A stretch of 64,000 bases of DNA from Anaerostipes hominis (ex Lee et al. 2021). GTDB taxonomy: Bacteria; Bacillota; Clostridia; Lachnospirales; Lachnospiraceae. The stretch covers positions 1 through 64,000 of the forward strand of contig NZ_NQOG01000009.1 of assembly GCF_002270485.1 (NCBI RefSeq), given 5' to 3'. The position numbers and the translations under genes were made by a program. Of this stretch, positions 6,952 through 14,035 are shown piece after piece (positions within the stretch are counted from its first letter, which is position 1; each line of letters begins with the position of its first letter). The notes beneath the pieces are model-generated. The model saw only the letters and a program-made list of their open reading frames with translations. It did no database searches and was not told the DNA's origin.

Positions 6952-7866
6952 ATGAATGTAACTGCTATACGTTCAGATAGTGTCTACAAAAAAATTATGG
7001 AAGCACCAATGGACAAAAAAAACGATATTTATCGCTACGAATTGATGATGCCTTTTGAAAAGAAATGGGCCTGTTATAGTGTTCCAATGAAAGCAACAAC
7101 GCCCAATGGTTATGATGTTATTATGGCAAGTGGTATGCTTGGTCACATTTCACCAACCAAAGTCGATGAAACCCAGGAGCAAAATATTGAACTTATTTCA
7201 GACAATAAATTGTGGAAAGTATGTGAGGAGTCAATCCGAAAATCATTGAATTGTTTTGTTGCACAAGGAGTAACATTGCCTGTCAACGATTATCTGTTCA
7301 CTATTTTGCTTGCCAATGCAGAAAGTCCATATATTATGCTCAACGAGGGATATTGTGGCGACGGTGGGATTCCAGGATATATTTTTTCATGGCTAGTTCC
7401 TAACAAATACACTCTGGAACATCTTCCTGTAGCCTTGGCACATGAAACTAATCATAATATCCGTTTTCAATTTATTAAATGGAAAAATGATATTACACTT
7501 GGAGAGATGATGGTAAGTGAGGGACTGGCAGAAAATTTCGCCACTTATTTGTATGGGGAAGAAAAGGCAGGACCTTGGGTAACAAAAACGGACATACAAA
7601 CTTTGAATGAGTACATTAAACCCATAATTTATGAGGGTTTGAATGTTCAAGGTCTTGAAAATCTTAATGCCTATTTATATGGTGATGAAATGGCTAAACT
7701 TCAGAATTATCCACAGGTTGGTTTGCCTTATTGTGCTGGCTATGCTTGCGGTTACCACTTAGTTAAACACTACCTAAATAAAACAGGCAAAAATATTGTA
7801 GAAGCTACTTTATTATCCGCAAATGAAATTTTAGAAGCTACGGAGGATTTTTGGAATGAACAATAA
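6952..7866 (+). CDS. DUF2268-type putative zinc-dependent protease
   Basis: 304 residues, no signal peptide, so cytoplasmic. The centre holds a metalloprotease motif, HETNH (in LAHETNHNIRF), and about 30 residues later EGLAENFATYLYGEE, whose first Glu would be the third zinc ligand; this spacing and wording match the DUF2268 (YjaZ-like) putative peptidases. Start ATG at 6952 follows AAAGGGGTG; an upstream frame from 6919 lies inside the promoter and is rejected. The last 11 bases overlap the MerR gene, so the two are coupled. Codon use is markedly A+T-rich compared with the flanking chromosome, consistent with acquisition. The substrate is unknown. Given a TipAS-type drug-sensing regulator as partner, a role in response to a peptide antibiotic is a reasonable guess, no more. 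Confidence 0.75.
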   Translation: MNVTAIRSDSVYKKIMEAPMDKKNDIYRYELMMPFEKKWACYSVPMKATTPNGYDVIMASGMLGHISPTKVDETQEQNIELISDNKLWKVCEESIRKSLNCFVAQGVTLPVNDYLFTILLANAESPYIMLNEGYCGDGGIPGYIFSWLVPNKYTLEHLPVALAHETNHNIRFQFIKWKNDITLGEMMVSEGLAENFATYLYGEEKAGPWVTKTDIQTLNEYIKPIIYEGLNVQGLENLNAYLYGDEMAKLQNYPQVGLPYCAGYACGYHLVKHYLNKTGKNIVEATLLSANEILEATEDFWNEQ

Positions 7867-8623
7867 ACCAAAGACCGTTCATGAAGTTGTCTGTTTAACT
7901 GGAATTACAGCCCGAACTCTTTGCTATTATGATAAAATTGGTCTGCTAAAACCATCTATCGTAACAGAAGCAAAGTATCGGTTATATACAGAGGATGATT
8001 TATACAAACTTCAAGAAATCTTATTTTTTAGAGAGGTGGGTTTTGCCTTAAAAGAAATAAAAGAACTGATTTCCTCTCCTAATTATATCCGATCCGAAGC
8101 ATTAGAAAAACATTTGAAAATTTTAGAAGCACAAAAGGAACGAATAGACACTTTGATTGCACTTGTTAAAAAAGAAATAAACGGTGCCAATGATATTTCT
8201 TTTACTGAATTTTCAAACTCAAAGATTATAGCAATGCAAGAACAGTTCAGAGATGAAGTATTGGAACGTTGGGGAAATACAGAAATTTTCAAAGAATATG
8301 AAGCTACATTCTCAAGAAAAGCAAAAATGCTACAAAATGAAAAAATGGAATCATTTTATTTAGTGGCTCAAGATATATTTGAAAGATTAGCCATGTATGA
8401 AGATAAACCCGTTGATTGCCCAGAGGTTCAAAAGATAGTTCACAAATGGCAGGAGTATATTACAGAACATTTCTATGAGTGCAATAAACAAATATTATCG
8501 TGCTTAGGTAATCTCTACATAACAGACGAAAGATTTACGAATTTTATTAACCGCTTTGGACAGGGCGATCTGGCAAATTTCTTTCATATGGCTATTGAAG
8601 TATTTTGCAGTCGTGAGGAATAG
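7856..8623 (+). CDS. MerR-family regulator with TipAS-type ligand domain
   Basis: 255 residues. N-terminal winged helix (TARTLCYYDKIGLLKPS, RLYTEDDLYKLQEILFFREVG) followed by a coiled-coil dimer helix to about residue 110, then a helical C-terminal domain of about 140 residues resembling the antibiotic-recognition TipAS domain: a conserved RWGNTEIFKEYE opening, a central MESFYLVAQDIFERLA helix and a final FINRFGQGDLANFF segment. TipAL-type regulators bind thiopeptides and other drugs and switch on promoters with 19-base spacers, as found upstream at 6897. ATG at 7856 is preceded by GGAGG inside the protease gene. Followed by a terminator at 8696, so the module is just two genes. Confidence 0.88.
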   Translation: MNNKPKTVHEVVCLTGITARTLCYYDKIGLLKPSIVTEAKYRLYTEDDLYKLQEILFFREVGFALKEIKELISSPNYIRSEALEKHLKILEAQKERIDTLIALVKKEINGANDISFTEFSNSKIIAMQEQFRDEVLERWGNTEIFKEYEATFSRKAKMLQNEKMESFYLVAQDIFERLAMYEDKPVDCPEVQKIVHKWQEYITEHFYECNKQILSCLGNLYITDERFTNFINRFGQGDLANFFHMAIEVFCSREE

Positions 8624-8695
8624 AATAGATATAAGTATAATTAATGTAAAAAAACAACAAATAACTGTTACAGAGCCAGACACAAAGATGCAGAA

Positions 8696-8739
8696 CCGAT
8701 AATCCAAGAATATAGTCTATGGGTTATCGGCCTATTTTT
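8696..8739 (+). terminator. Terminator of the protease-MerR operon
   Basis: CCGATAATCC at 8696-8705 pairs with GGGTTATCGG at 8721-8730 (one T-G pair), followed by CCTATTTTTA. Confidence 0.65.
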
Positions 8740-8755
8740 AAGAGGAAGTGGTATC

Positions 8756-8996
8756 ATGGGAAAATACTAATAATTACATTTAATAATGATGAGGAACAAC
8801 TCCTGTCCTTATTAAAAAGCAAATAAATAGATTTTATATAGACCCTTTTACTAGAACTTTTATTAGTGAAAAAGGAAAGTCAGTATATATAACTGCTAAA
8901 GAATTTGACCTACTCTATTTTCTCTATTCTTACAAGGGACAGGTATTTACCAAAGAGCAACTTTACGATAACGTATGGGGACATTTGATTTTCTGA
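8756..8996 (+). pseudogene. Response regulator remnant (winged-helix end)
   Basis: ATG at 8756 opens GKY and a stop; a neighbouring frame reads ILIITFNNDEEQLLSLLKSK, resembling the first strand of a regulator. From about 8818 the frame reads ITAKEFDLLYFLYSYKGQVF and TKEQLYDNVWG before a stop at 8996, the recognition part of an OmpR/PhoB winged helix. The receiver domain is missing and frames are broken, so it is dead. The A+T-rich style matches the protease-MerR module and not the flanking two-component system. Confidence 0.6.
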
Positions 8997-9183
8997 TTAA
9001 GAAAAAAATTTCAACTAAACATTGTAAAGCATATGAAAAAGATGTACAGTGTTAATATCAAGGAGGGTGTTAATACTAAGAGGAATGATTAGTGCTCATG
9101 CTCTTGAACGCTAGAAAAGGTGGCCAGCAAAATATTTATTATGGATTATGCAACAGCAGCATAAGATCAATTATAAATAAAAG
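8997..9183 (+). other. Non-coding A+T-rich stretch
   Basis: Nothing recognisable apart from an AAGGAGGGTG sequence near 9059 that has no gene behind it, suggesting a lost gene start. It is the last part of the inserted segment before sequence of chromosomal character resumes. Confidence 0.4.
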
Positions 9184-9216
9184 AAGTCTTACAAATCTGT
9201 AAGGCTTTTTCTTTTG
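9184..9216 (+). terminator. Rho-independent terminator
   Basis: AAGTCTTACA at 9184-9193 and TGTAAGGCTT at 9198-9207 form a ten-pair stem (one T-G) with a four-base loop, followed by TTTCTTTT. It stops read-through from the inserted segment into the ABC transporter operon. Confidence 0.75.
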
Positions 9217-9280
9217 GATTGAAAGCTGAATGTAAGAGGGGGCCTTTATTATAGACAGTAAGAACAGGAGGTATGAAAAA

Positions 9281-9955
9281 ATGCAGAATACAGTCATTTT
9301 AGAGACAAAGGATTTATGTAAATATTACGGCAGCGGAGAAAACGAGGTGCGGGCCATCGACCACACATCCCTTCAAATCTACCAGGGTGAATTTGCTGCG
9401 ATTGTGGGAAAGAGCGGTTCCGGAAAAAGTACTCTTCTTCATATGCTGGGAGGGCTGGACTGCCCTACGGAAGGAAAGATCCTGATTGGAGATAAAGACA
9501 TCAGTTCCATGAAGGAGGAAGAGATTGCTGTTTTCCGGCGCAGAAAGATCGGATTTATTTTTCAGTCCTTCAACTTAATTTCTTCTTTAAACGTCTGGGA
9601 GAACATCGTTCTTCCCATCGGACTGGATGGAAGAAGCGTGAATAAGGTATTCATCAATGAGCTTTTGTGTACACTGGGTATCGAGGAGAAGAAGCACAAT
9701 CTTCCCAACACGCTTTCCGGCGGCCAGCAGCAGCGGGTTGCCATCGCCAGAGCTATTGCGTCAAAGCCTGATATTATTCTGGCAGATGAGCCGACCGGAA
9801 ATCTGGATACCAAGACCGGAGATGAAGTGATTTCCCTGCTGAAAATGACAGCTAAGAAATACGGACAGACTTTAGTCATGATCACCCATGATGAGGAGAT
9901 TGCACAGATGGCTGACCGAATTATCCTGATCGAAGACGGCAAGGTGGTGGATTAA
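9281..9955 (+). CDS. ABC transporter ATPase (MacB/LolD/BceA class)
   Basis: 224 residues. Walker [10 protein letters not shown] at 43-51, the Q loop in [10 protein letters not shown], signature [15 protein letters not shown], Walker [13 protein letters not shown] and the switch His in MITHDEE. This is the class that partners FtsX-type permeases for export or removal of lipophilic and peptide compounds at the membrane. ATG at 9281 follows AGGAGG. The permease starts on the base after its stop codon, so both are one unit. Its usual partner, a two-component system, is found 2.9 kb upstream across an insertion. Confidence 0.93.
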   Translation: MQNTVILETKDLCKYYGSGENEVRAIDHTSLQIYQGEFAAIVGKSGSGKSTLLHMLGGLDCPTEGKILIGDKDISSMKEEEIAVFRRRKIGFIFQSFNLISSLNVWENIVLPIGLDGRSVNKVFINELLCTLGIEEKKHNLPNTLSGGQQQRVAIARAIASKPDIILADEPTGNLDTKTGDEVISLLKMTAKKYGQTLVMITHDEEIAQMADRIILIEDGKVVD

Positions 9956-12394
9956 ATGAAGGCAGTAACACAGTTATCGAAAAAGAATCTGATGCAGACC
10001 AGAAGCAGAAGTATCCTCATTGGGATTTCCATCATGCTGACGACGGCTCTCTTAACGATCATCGGTTTAAGCTGTAATGGATTACTGAAAGCGAACAGCC
10101 AAAACAGCTCGATACTCTATGGAGATTTTCATGCCGCATTTACCGGGATCAGTGAAGAAAAAAAGCAGGAGATTTCCGTCAGAGGCGAAATTGAAAAGAC
10201 AGGCTCCATGTCCTCTGTAGCCACGGTAGAGTTGGGGAAAGCCAGCGGCGTGCTTTCCTACTATGACCAGAATGCCCGTGCAATGTCGAACTTAAAGATG
10301 ACCAGCCAGAGCAGAATTCCCACTGGGGAAAACGAGATCATGGCCCAGAAATCATTTTTTGAGAACCTCATGAAAAAGAAACCTAAGATTGGAGACACGG
10401 TCACGGTTCCTTACCGGATCAATGGGGAAGGAGACGTACTGAGAAAAAAATTTACAATTACCGGATTTCTACCTGACAGTGAAATGAATGACCTGAAACA
10501 GGCATACGGGGCCGTAGTATCAAAAGAATTTTTTGAAAAGGCTGTCCCTGTGGACCAAAGATCCTATACGGTCTGTGTGAAGATGAATAAGGCAGATAAA
10601 GTCACAGAAAACGGACTGAAGGAGAGTATCAATCACCTTGCAGAGAAACTTTCCATCCCTGAAAAAAATGTTTCCCTGAATACGATATTTATTATGTGGG
10701 ATACGGACCCAGGGGTAGAAACCGTGGCTGCAGGAGTATTTATCGCGGCGGTTGTCATCTTATTCAGCATCGTTGTCATCTATAATATTTTTTATGTCGG
10801 TATGATACAGAAGGTACAGGAATACGGGAAACTGCGGGCCATCGGAATGACAAAGAAGCAGATGAAGCAGATGATCTTCCGGGAAGGCATGATATTGTCC
10901 GGCATCAGCATTCCTGTTGGACTGATTGCAGGTTATTTTGGAACAGAGCTGTTTTTCGCAAAGATCGCCGGGTTTAGCAGTGTAAACGAAGCCATCAACG
11001 AAGTGATCGCAGATACTCAGCTGTTTAGCATACCTGTTTTGGCCGGAGCAGGGATACTTTCGCTGATTACCGTCTGTCTTTCCATGAAGCATCCGATGCA
11101 GATTGCAGCCAAAGTGTCTCCGGTGGAAGCGGTACGGTATCAGGAGAACACCGGGAAAAAGAAACAGAAGCGGAAAGGATACAGGCAGGTAAATTTGATC
11201 GGTCTTACCAGGGCAAATTTGTCGAGCAACCGGAAACGGACATTGATGACGATCTTTACTATGGGGTTAAGCTGTGTAATGTTCGTGACCATCGCCAATC
11301 TGTGCGGCAATATGGACCCGGCCTATGAGGCTGAAAAAGATGTGAAAAAAGGAGATTTCTATCTGACACTGGATACGAAGCTGGATGATAAGACCTATCC
11401 GGAGAGAAATCTGAACCGGGTTCAGGAACAGGGGCTCATGAATGCTTCGGTAGTAGATAAGATCAAAAATATCAATGGTGTTACAAAGGTAGAGACTGGT
11501 AAATGGGCCGCAGTAAAAGTCCGGGTAAATGGAGAAGAAGGAACTTCGGTCATTCAGATTTTATCCAAAGAGGATTTTGATGCATTTGTAAAAAGCGAAT
11601 TAGAGCGCGGAAGTGCGGACTATGAGCAGATGGTAAAAGAAAATGGAACCGTCTATCTTTGGGATTACTTTCTCGATGAAAATGGGTATCGCATCGGGGA
11701 AAAGATATCTATGGATCTGCTGGATGGAAAGAGGAAAGTACCTCTTACGTTAAAAATTGCCGGTTCTTCAAATTCGCATTTAGATGCCAGTTGGGCTATG
11801 ACAGAGGAGACATTCAAGAAGTTCCATGTGAAAGGGGATCTGACCAGCGAAATTTATGTTTCCTGCCGTCCGGAAAAAAAGCTGGCAGTGGAAAAACAGC
11901 TGAGGAAACTTACAGGAGGCAGCGAGTTTTATGACTTGCTCTCTTACGATGATGCATACCGTACTGCGGATCTTAGCATTGGGTTTCTCAGGGACTCTTT
12001 ATACGCCCTACTGTTTGTCATTGGGATCATTGGATTTATGAATATGGCGAATACATTGATTACAAGCATTGTTACGCGGAAAAAAGAACTTGGAATCCTT
12101 CAGGCACTGGGGATGACCAATGTACAGCTGGCCAGAATGCTCCAGATGGAAGGGCTGATCTTTACGGTGGGTACGCTGCTGATATCACTGACCTTTGGAA
12201 ATGCCGCCGGATATATTCTGTTCCTGAAATGTAAGAATACCGGAATGATCGGTCTTAATGACTATCATTTTCCCATGGCTGAGATACTTGCGATGTCAGG
12301 CATCCTTCTGATGCTGCAGATCATTCTGTCCGCATTTATGAGCAGGAAGTTGCAGAAGGACTCTCTGGTTGAACGGATAAGATACGAAGAATAA
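9956..12394 (+). CDS. FtsX-family ABC transporter permease
   Basis: 812 residues with two FtsX-type halves: a single helix near 18-40, an external domain of about 200 residues, a three-helix block about 260-375 containing IQKVQEYGKLRAIGMTKKQM, then a second helix near 430, another external domain, and a last three-helix block about 680-800 with TRKKELGILQALGMTNVQL. The KKELGILxALGMT loops are the contacts for the ATPase. This two-half layout is that of MacB-like/SalY-like permeases rather than of BceB, which has one large loop. Likely exports or extracts an antimicrobial or lipid-linked compound. Followed by a strong terminator. Confidence 0.9.
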   Translation: MKAVTQLSKKNLMQTRSRSILIGISIMLTTALLTIIGLSCNGLLKANSQNSSILYGDFHAAFTGISEEKKQEISVRGEIEKTGSMSSVATVELGKASGVLSYYDQNARAMSNLKMTSQSRIPTGENEIMAQKSFFENLMKKKPKIGDTVTVPYRINGEGDVLRKKFTITGFLPDSEMNDLKQAYGAVVSKEFFEKAVPVDQRSYTVCVKMNKADKVTENGLKESINHLAEKLSIPEKNVSLNTIFIMWDTDPGVETVAAGVFIAAVVILFSIVVIYNIFYVGMIQKVQEYGKLRAIGMTKKQMKQMIFREGMILSGISIPVGLIAGYFGTELFFAKIAGFSSVNEAINEVIADTQLFSIPVLAGAGILSLITVCLSMKHPMQIAAKVSPVEAVRYQENTGKKKQKRKGYRQVNLIGLTRANLSSNRKRTLMTIFTMGLSCVMFVTIANLCGNMDPAYEAEKDVKKGDFYLTLDTKLDDKTYPERNLNRVQEQGLMNASVVDKIKNINGVTKVETGKWAAVKVRVNGEEGTSVIQILSKEDFDAFVKSELERGSADYEQMVKENGTVYLWDYFLDENGYRIGEKISMDLLDGKRKVPLTLKIAGSSNSHLDASWAMTEETFKKFHVKGDLTSEIYVSCRPEKKLAVEKQLRKLTGGSEFYDLLSYDDAYRTADLSIGFLRDSLYALLFVIGIIGFMNMANTLITSIVTRKKELGILQALGMTNVQLARMLQMEGLIFTVGTLLISLTFGNAAGYILFLKCKNTGMIGLNDYHFPMAEILAMSGILLMLQIILSAFMSRKLQKDSLVERIRYEE

Positions 12395-12400
12395 ATATAA

Positions 12401-12444
12401 AAAAATTTCCGGAATACTTTTTAAAAGTATCCGGAAATTTTTTT
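12401..12444. terminator. Bidirectional terminator
   Basis: The arm AAATTTCCGGAATACTT (from 12404) pairs with AAGTATCCGGAAATTT (12425-12440) and is flanked by A runs on one side and T runs on the other, so it can stop both the ABC operon and the converging small-protein operon. Confidence 0.85.
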
Positions 12445-12706
12445 AAAGTATCATATTTCTCAGCATTTCAAGTCTCTGTTTTTCCTGACCGGTCATAGTT
12501 TCCGAGAGAGCGTCGATGATGATGCCCGTTTCTTCGTTGGTAAATGCGATGCCCTGTTCTGCCAGGCGGCTGGAGGCTGCCATAAGATCCGGCAGGATGT
12601 CTTCCAGGTTTTTGCCCCGGCATTGGTTCACGAGAAGTTCCATAATTTCTATTTTCTTTGAGTCGATGCTCTGAACCGCGCGATTCATTTTCCATTGTTC
12701 ATCCAT
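12443..12706 (-). CDS. Hypothetical small helical protein
   Basis: 87 residues, not recognised. Predicted almost wholly helical and acidic to neutral, with no signal peptide or membrane segment. It is the second gene of a minus-strand operon, ten bases after the 164-residue gene, with GAGGT upstream of the ATG. The pair may be partners: both are short, helical and charged. Both ends are well supported (start with ribosome site, stop at the shared terminator), so I regard it as a real gene of unknown function. Confidence 0.65.
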   Translation of the reverse strand: MDEQWKMNRAVQSIDSKKIEIMELLVNQCRGKNLEDILPDLMAASSRLAEQGIAFTNEETGIIIDALSETMTGQEKQRLEMLRNMIL

Positions 12707-12716
12707 GCGGGATACC

Positions 12717-13211
12717 TCACTTTTTCAGAATTTGATTGATTTGATTTAACAGGTCACTGTTGGGTGCGTTTGCTGCTTCCTGCTTCTCAGGCTGAGACTG
12801 GGACATAAACAGCGGCATTAGTTTTGCCATCATGTCAGAATCGGCTGAAGAATTGCCGGGTGAAGCATTGGCATTCGGATTTGCCTGAAGAAAATCCTGA
12901 TAGGACTGGTACATTTTTGCCATTTTCATCATCTGGAGTATCTGATCGATTTGTTTTGAGGTTTCCTTAGGCGCCCGCATTCTCATCGCGGTAAGCATCA
13001 TTTCCAGAGAGGCATTGTTCTGGTCCAGCCCGCATGCGGAGAGAGTATCCTCATCGTCAAAGTCTTCCATGATGTTTTGGAGTTCATGGAGTTTGATGTA
13101 AAGAGCTGCAGATTTTTTCAGATTGGGAGGGAGATAAGGGAGCGCGTCTTCCAGCATATTGGACGAGTCGTCACGGAAAAAGTGCTCCCAGTGGGTTTGT
13201 TTTTGATCCAT
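12717..13211 (-). CDS. Hypothetical protein with Asn/Ser/Gln-rich tail
   Basis: 164 residues, not recognised. Residues 1-105 are helical (PYLPPNLKKSAALYIKLHEL, a Met-rich LEMMLTAMRMRAP helix, then DQILQMMKMAKMYQSYQDFL). From about 108 a low-complexity linker (NPNANASPGNSSADSD) leads to a short helix and an Asn/Gln-rich end. No signal or membrane segment. It is divergent from the small membrane protein at 13271 with 59 bases between starts, so the two may share regulation. Such Met-rich helical proteins near small hydrophobic proteins suggest, weakly, a sporulation or coat setting. Confidence 0.65.
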   Translation of the reverse strand: MDQKQTHWEHFFRDDSSNMLEDALPYLPPNLKKSAALYIKLHELQNIMEDFDDEDTLSACGLDQNNASLEMMLTAMRMRAPKETSKQIDQILQMMKMAKMYQSYQDFLQANPNANASPGNSSADSDMMAKLMPLFMSQSQPEKQEAANAPNSDLLNQINQILKK

Positions 13212-13270
13212 TTTGTCACAACCTTAGGTTTTATTCTCATATCCTATATTATTAGGAGGTGAAGAAAATT

Positions 13271-13447
13271 ATGAGTGAAATTTTTGTAGAAGAAGAAAAT
13301 ACCGTTTACGAACTGGATGAGGAATGTCTCAGAAGAAAAGGAAAAATGGGATTTTCAAGACAGGGAAATGGAATCATGAAAAAGCAGAGTATGGAAGGCG
13401 GCAGCATACTGATTTTGATCGTTGCCCTTTTATGCTGCTTTAAATAA
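13271..13447 (+). CDS. Small protein with C-terminal hydrophobic tail
   Basis: 58 residues: a charged N-terminal half (EIFVEEENTVYELDEECLRR), a basic middle, and a hydrophobic end GGSILILIVALLCCFK that could anchor it in a membrane tail-first. ATG at 13271 follows a strong AGGAGGTG nine bases away; an in-frame upstream start at 13259 overlaps that site and is rejected. The Gly-Gly plus short hydrophobic tail recalls the tiny YjcZ-type sporulation proteins, but identity is not established. It ends just before a terminator, so it is transcribed alone. Confidence 0.6.
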   Translation: MSEIFVEEENTVYELDEECLRRKGKMGFSRQGNGIMKKQSMEGGSILILIVALLCCFK

Positions 13448-13457
13448 TAGATATTTC

Positions 13458-13490
13458 AGTGTCCGGGGGATCACTTCCGGACACTTTTTT
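13458..13490 (+). terminator. Rho-independent terminator
   Basis: AGTGTCCGG at 13458-13466 pairs with CCGGACACT at 13477-13485, followed by six T residues. It ends the 58-residue gene. Confidence 0.85.
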
Positions 13491-13548
13491 CATTTCACAG
13501 GAAAGTTCTACGACCTTCCCTATGAAATAAAAACGCTCCGCGGCACAC

Positions 13549-13580
13549 AAAAAGGGCAGCAGGTTGATTACCCGCTGCCC
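13549..13580 (-). terminator. Terminator of the Cys/Gly-rich gene
   Basis: On the minus strand GGGCAGCGGG (13580-13571) pairs with CCTGCTGCCC (13563-13554), one G-T pair, followed by five T residues. It lies 24 bases past the stop codon of the minus-strand gene at 13604. Confidence 0.8.
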
Positions 13581-13603
13581 ATGGTTTATCAGGACATATC
13601 AGA

Positions 13604-13831
13604 TTAGCATCCGCATCCGCAGCCACTGCCGCCGCCGAATCCGCCTCCGCAGCAGCACAGTAAGATGATGATCCAAATGATAGAATCACATCCACATTCG
13701 CATCCGTCTCCTCTTCCGAATCCGCAGTCGCCTCCGCAGCAGCATAATAAGAGAATAAGAAGAAGACAGTTGTTTCCTCCGAATCCTGAATTGCATGATG
13801 TTCCGCAACCTGTTGCAGCTAAATCACTCAT
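13604..13831 (-). CDS. Cys/Gly-rich small protein with two hydrophobic repeats
   Basis: 75 residues, with about one residue in five a Cys and a similar share of Gly. Two repeat units are visible: a hydrophobic run followed by CCCGG and a Gly-rich loop (NCLLLILLLCCCGGDCGFG, then SIIWIIILLCCCGGGFGGG), ending GCGCGC. Start ATG 13831 has AGGAGGAAAC upstream, and a terminator follows the stop, so it is a genuine transcription unit. Proteins like this are found in Lachnospiraceae and are often labelled after insect chorion high-cysteine proteins, a name based on composition only. Plausible roles are a disulfide-rich spore or envelope structural protein or a metal-binding membrane peptide. No function is established. 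Confidence 0.75.
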   Translation of the reverse strand: MSDLAATGCGTSCNSGFGGNNCLLLILLLCCCGGDCGFGRGDGCECGCDSIIWIIILLCCCGGGFGGGSGCGCGC

Positions 13832-13990
13832 GTTGTTTCCTCCTTGATTTTATTTACAGTTTATATTATTCGGTCTCTTCCAATGTGTGCCGGAAAAAGA
13901 AAATCTTTTTATTTGCCTGTTACTTTTTTCTGGGAGAAAACGGGGGTTAAAGAATTGTAAGTAAATTGTAACAAACGTAATGAGAAGGTG

Positions 13991-13999
13991 TGTTATACT
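13991..13999 (+). promoter_or_regulatory. Extended -10 promoter of the subtilase gene
   Basis: TG at 13991-13992 one base before TATACT (13994-13999), 36 bases before the start codon. No good -35 hexamer at 17 bases is seen, which is common for extended -10 promoters. Confidence 0.45.
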
Positions 14000-14035
14000 C
14001 TAACAATAAGATATAAGCAGGGGGAAGGAGAGCGT

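Noticed and set aside
13604-13831. Tandem GCATCC/GCCTCC-like repeats resembling a repeat array or CRISPR
   Set aside because: The periodicity is three bases and comes from Cys and Gly codons of the minus-strand protein; there are no spacers.
13665-13847. Pro/His/Gln-rich ORF on the plus strand
   Set aside because: It is the antisense shadow of the Cys/Gly-rich gene, which has a ribosome site and terminator; this frame has neither.
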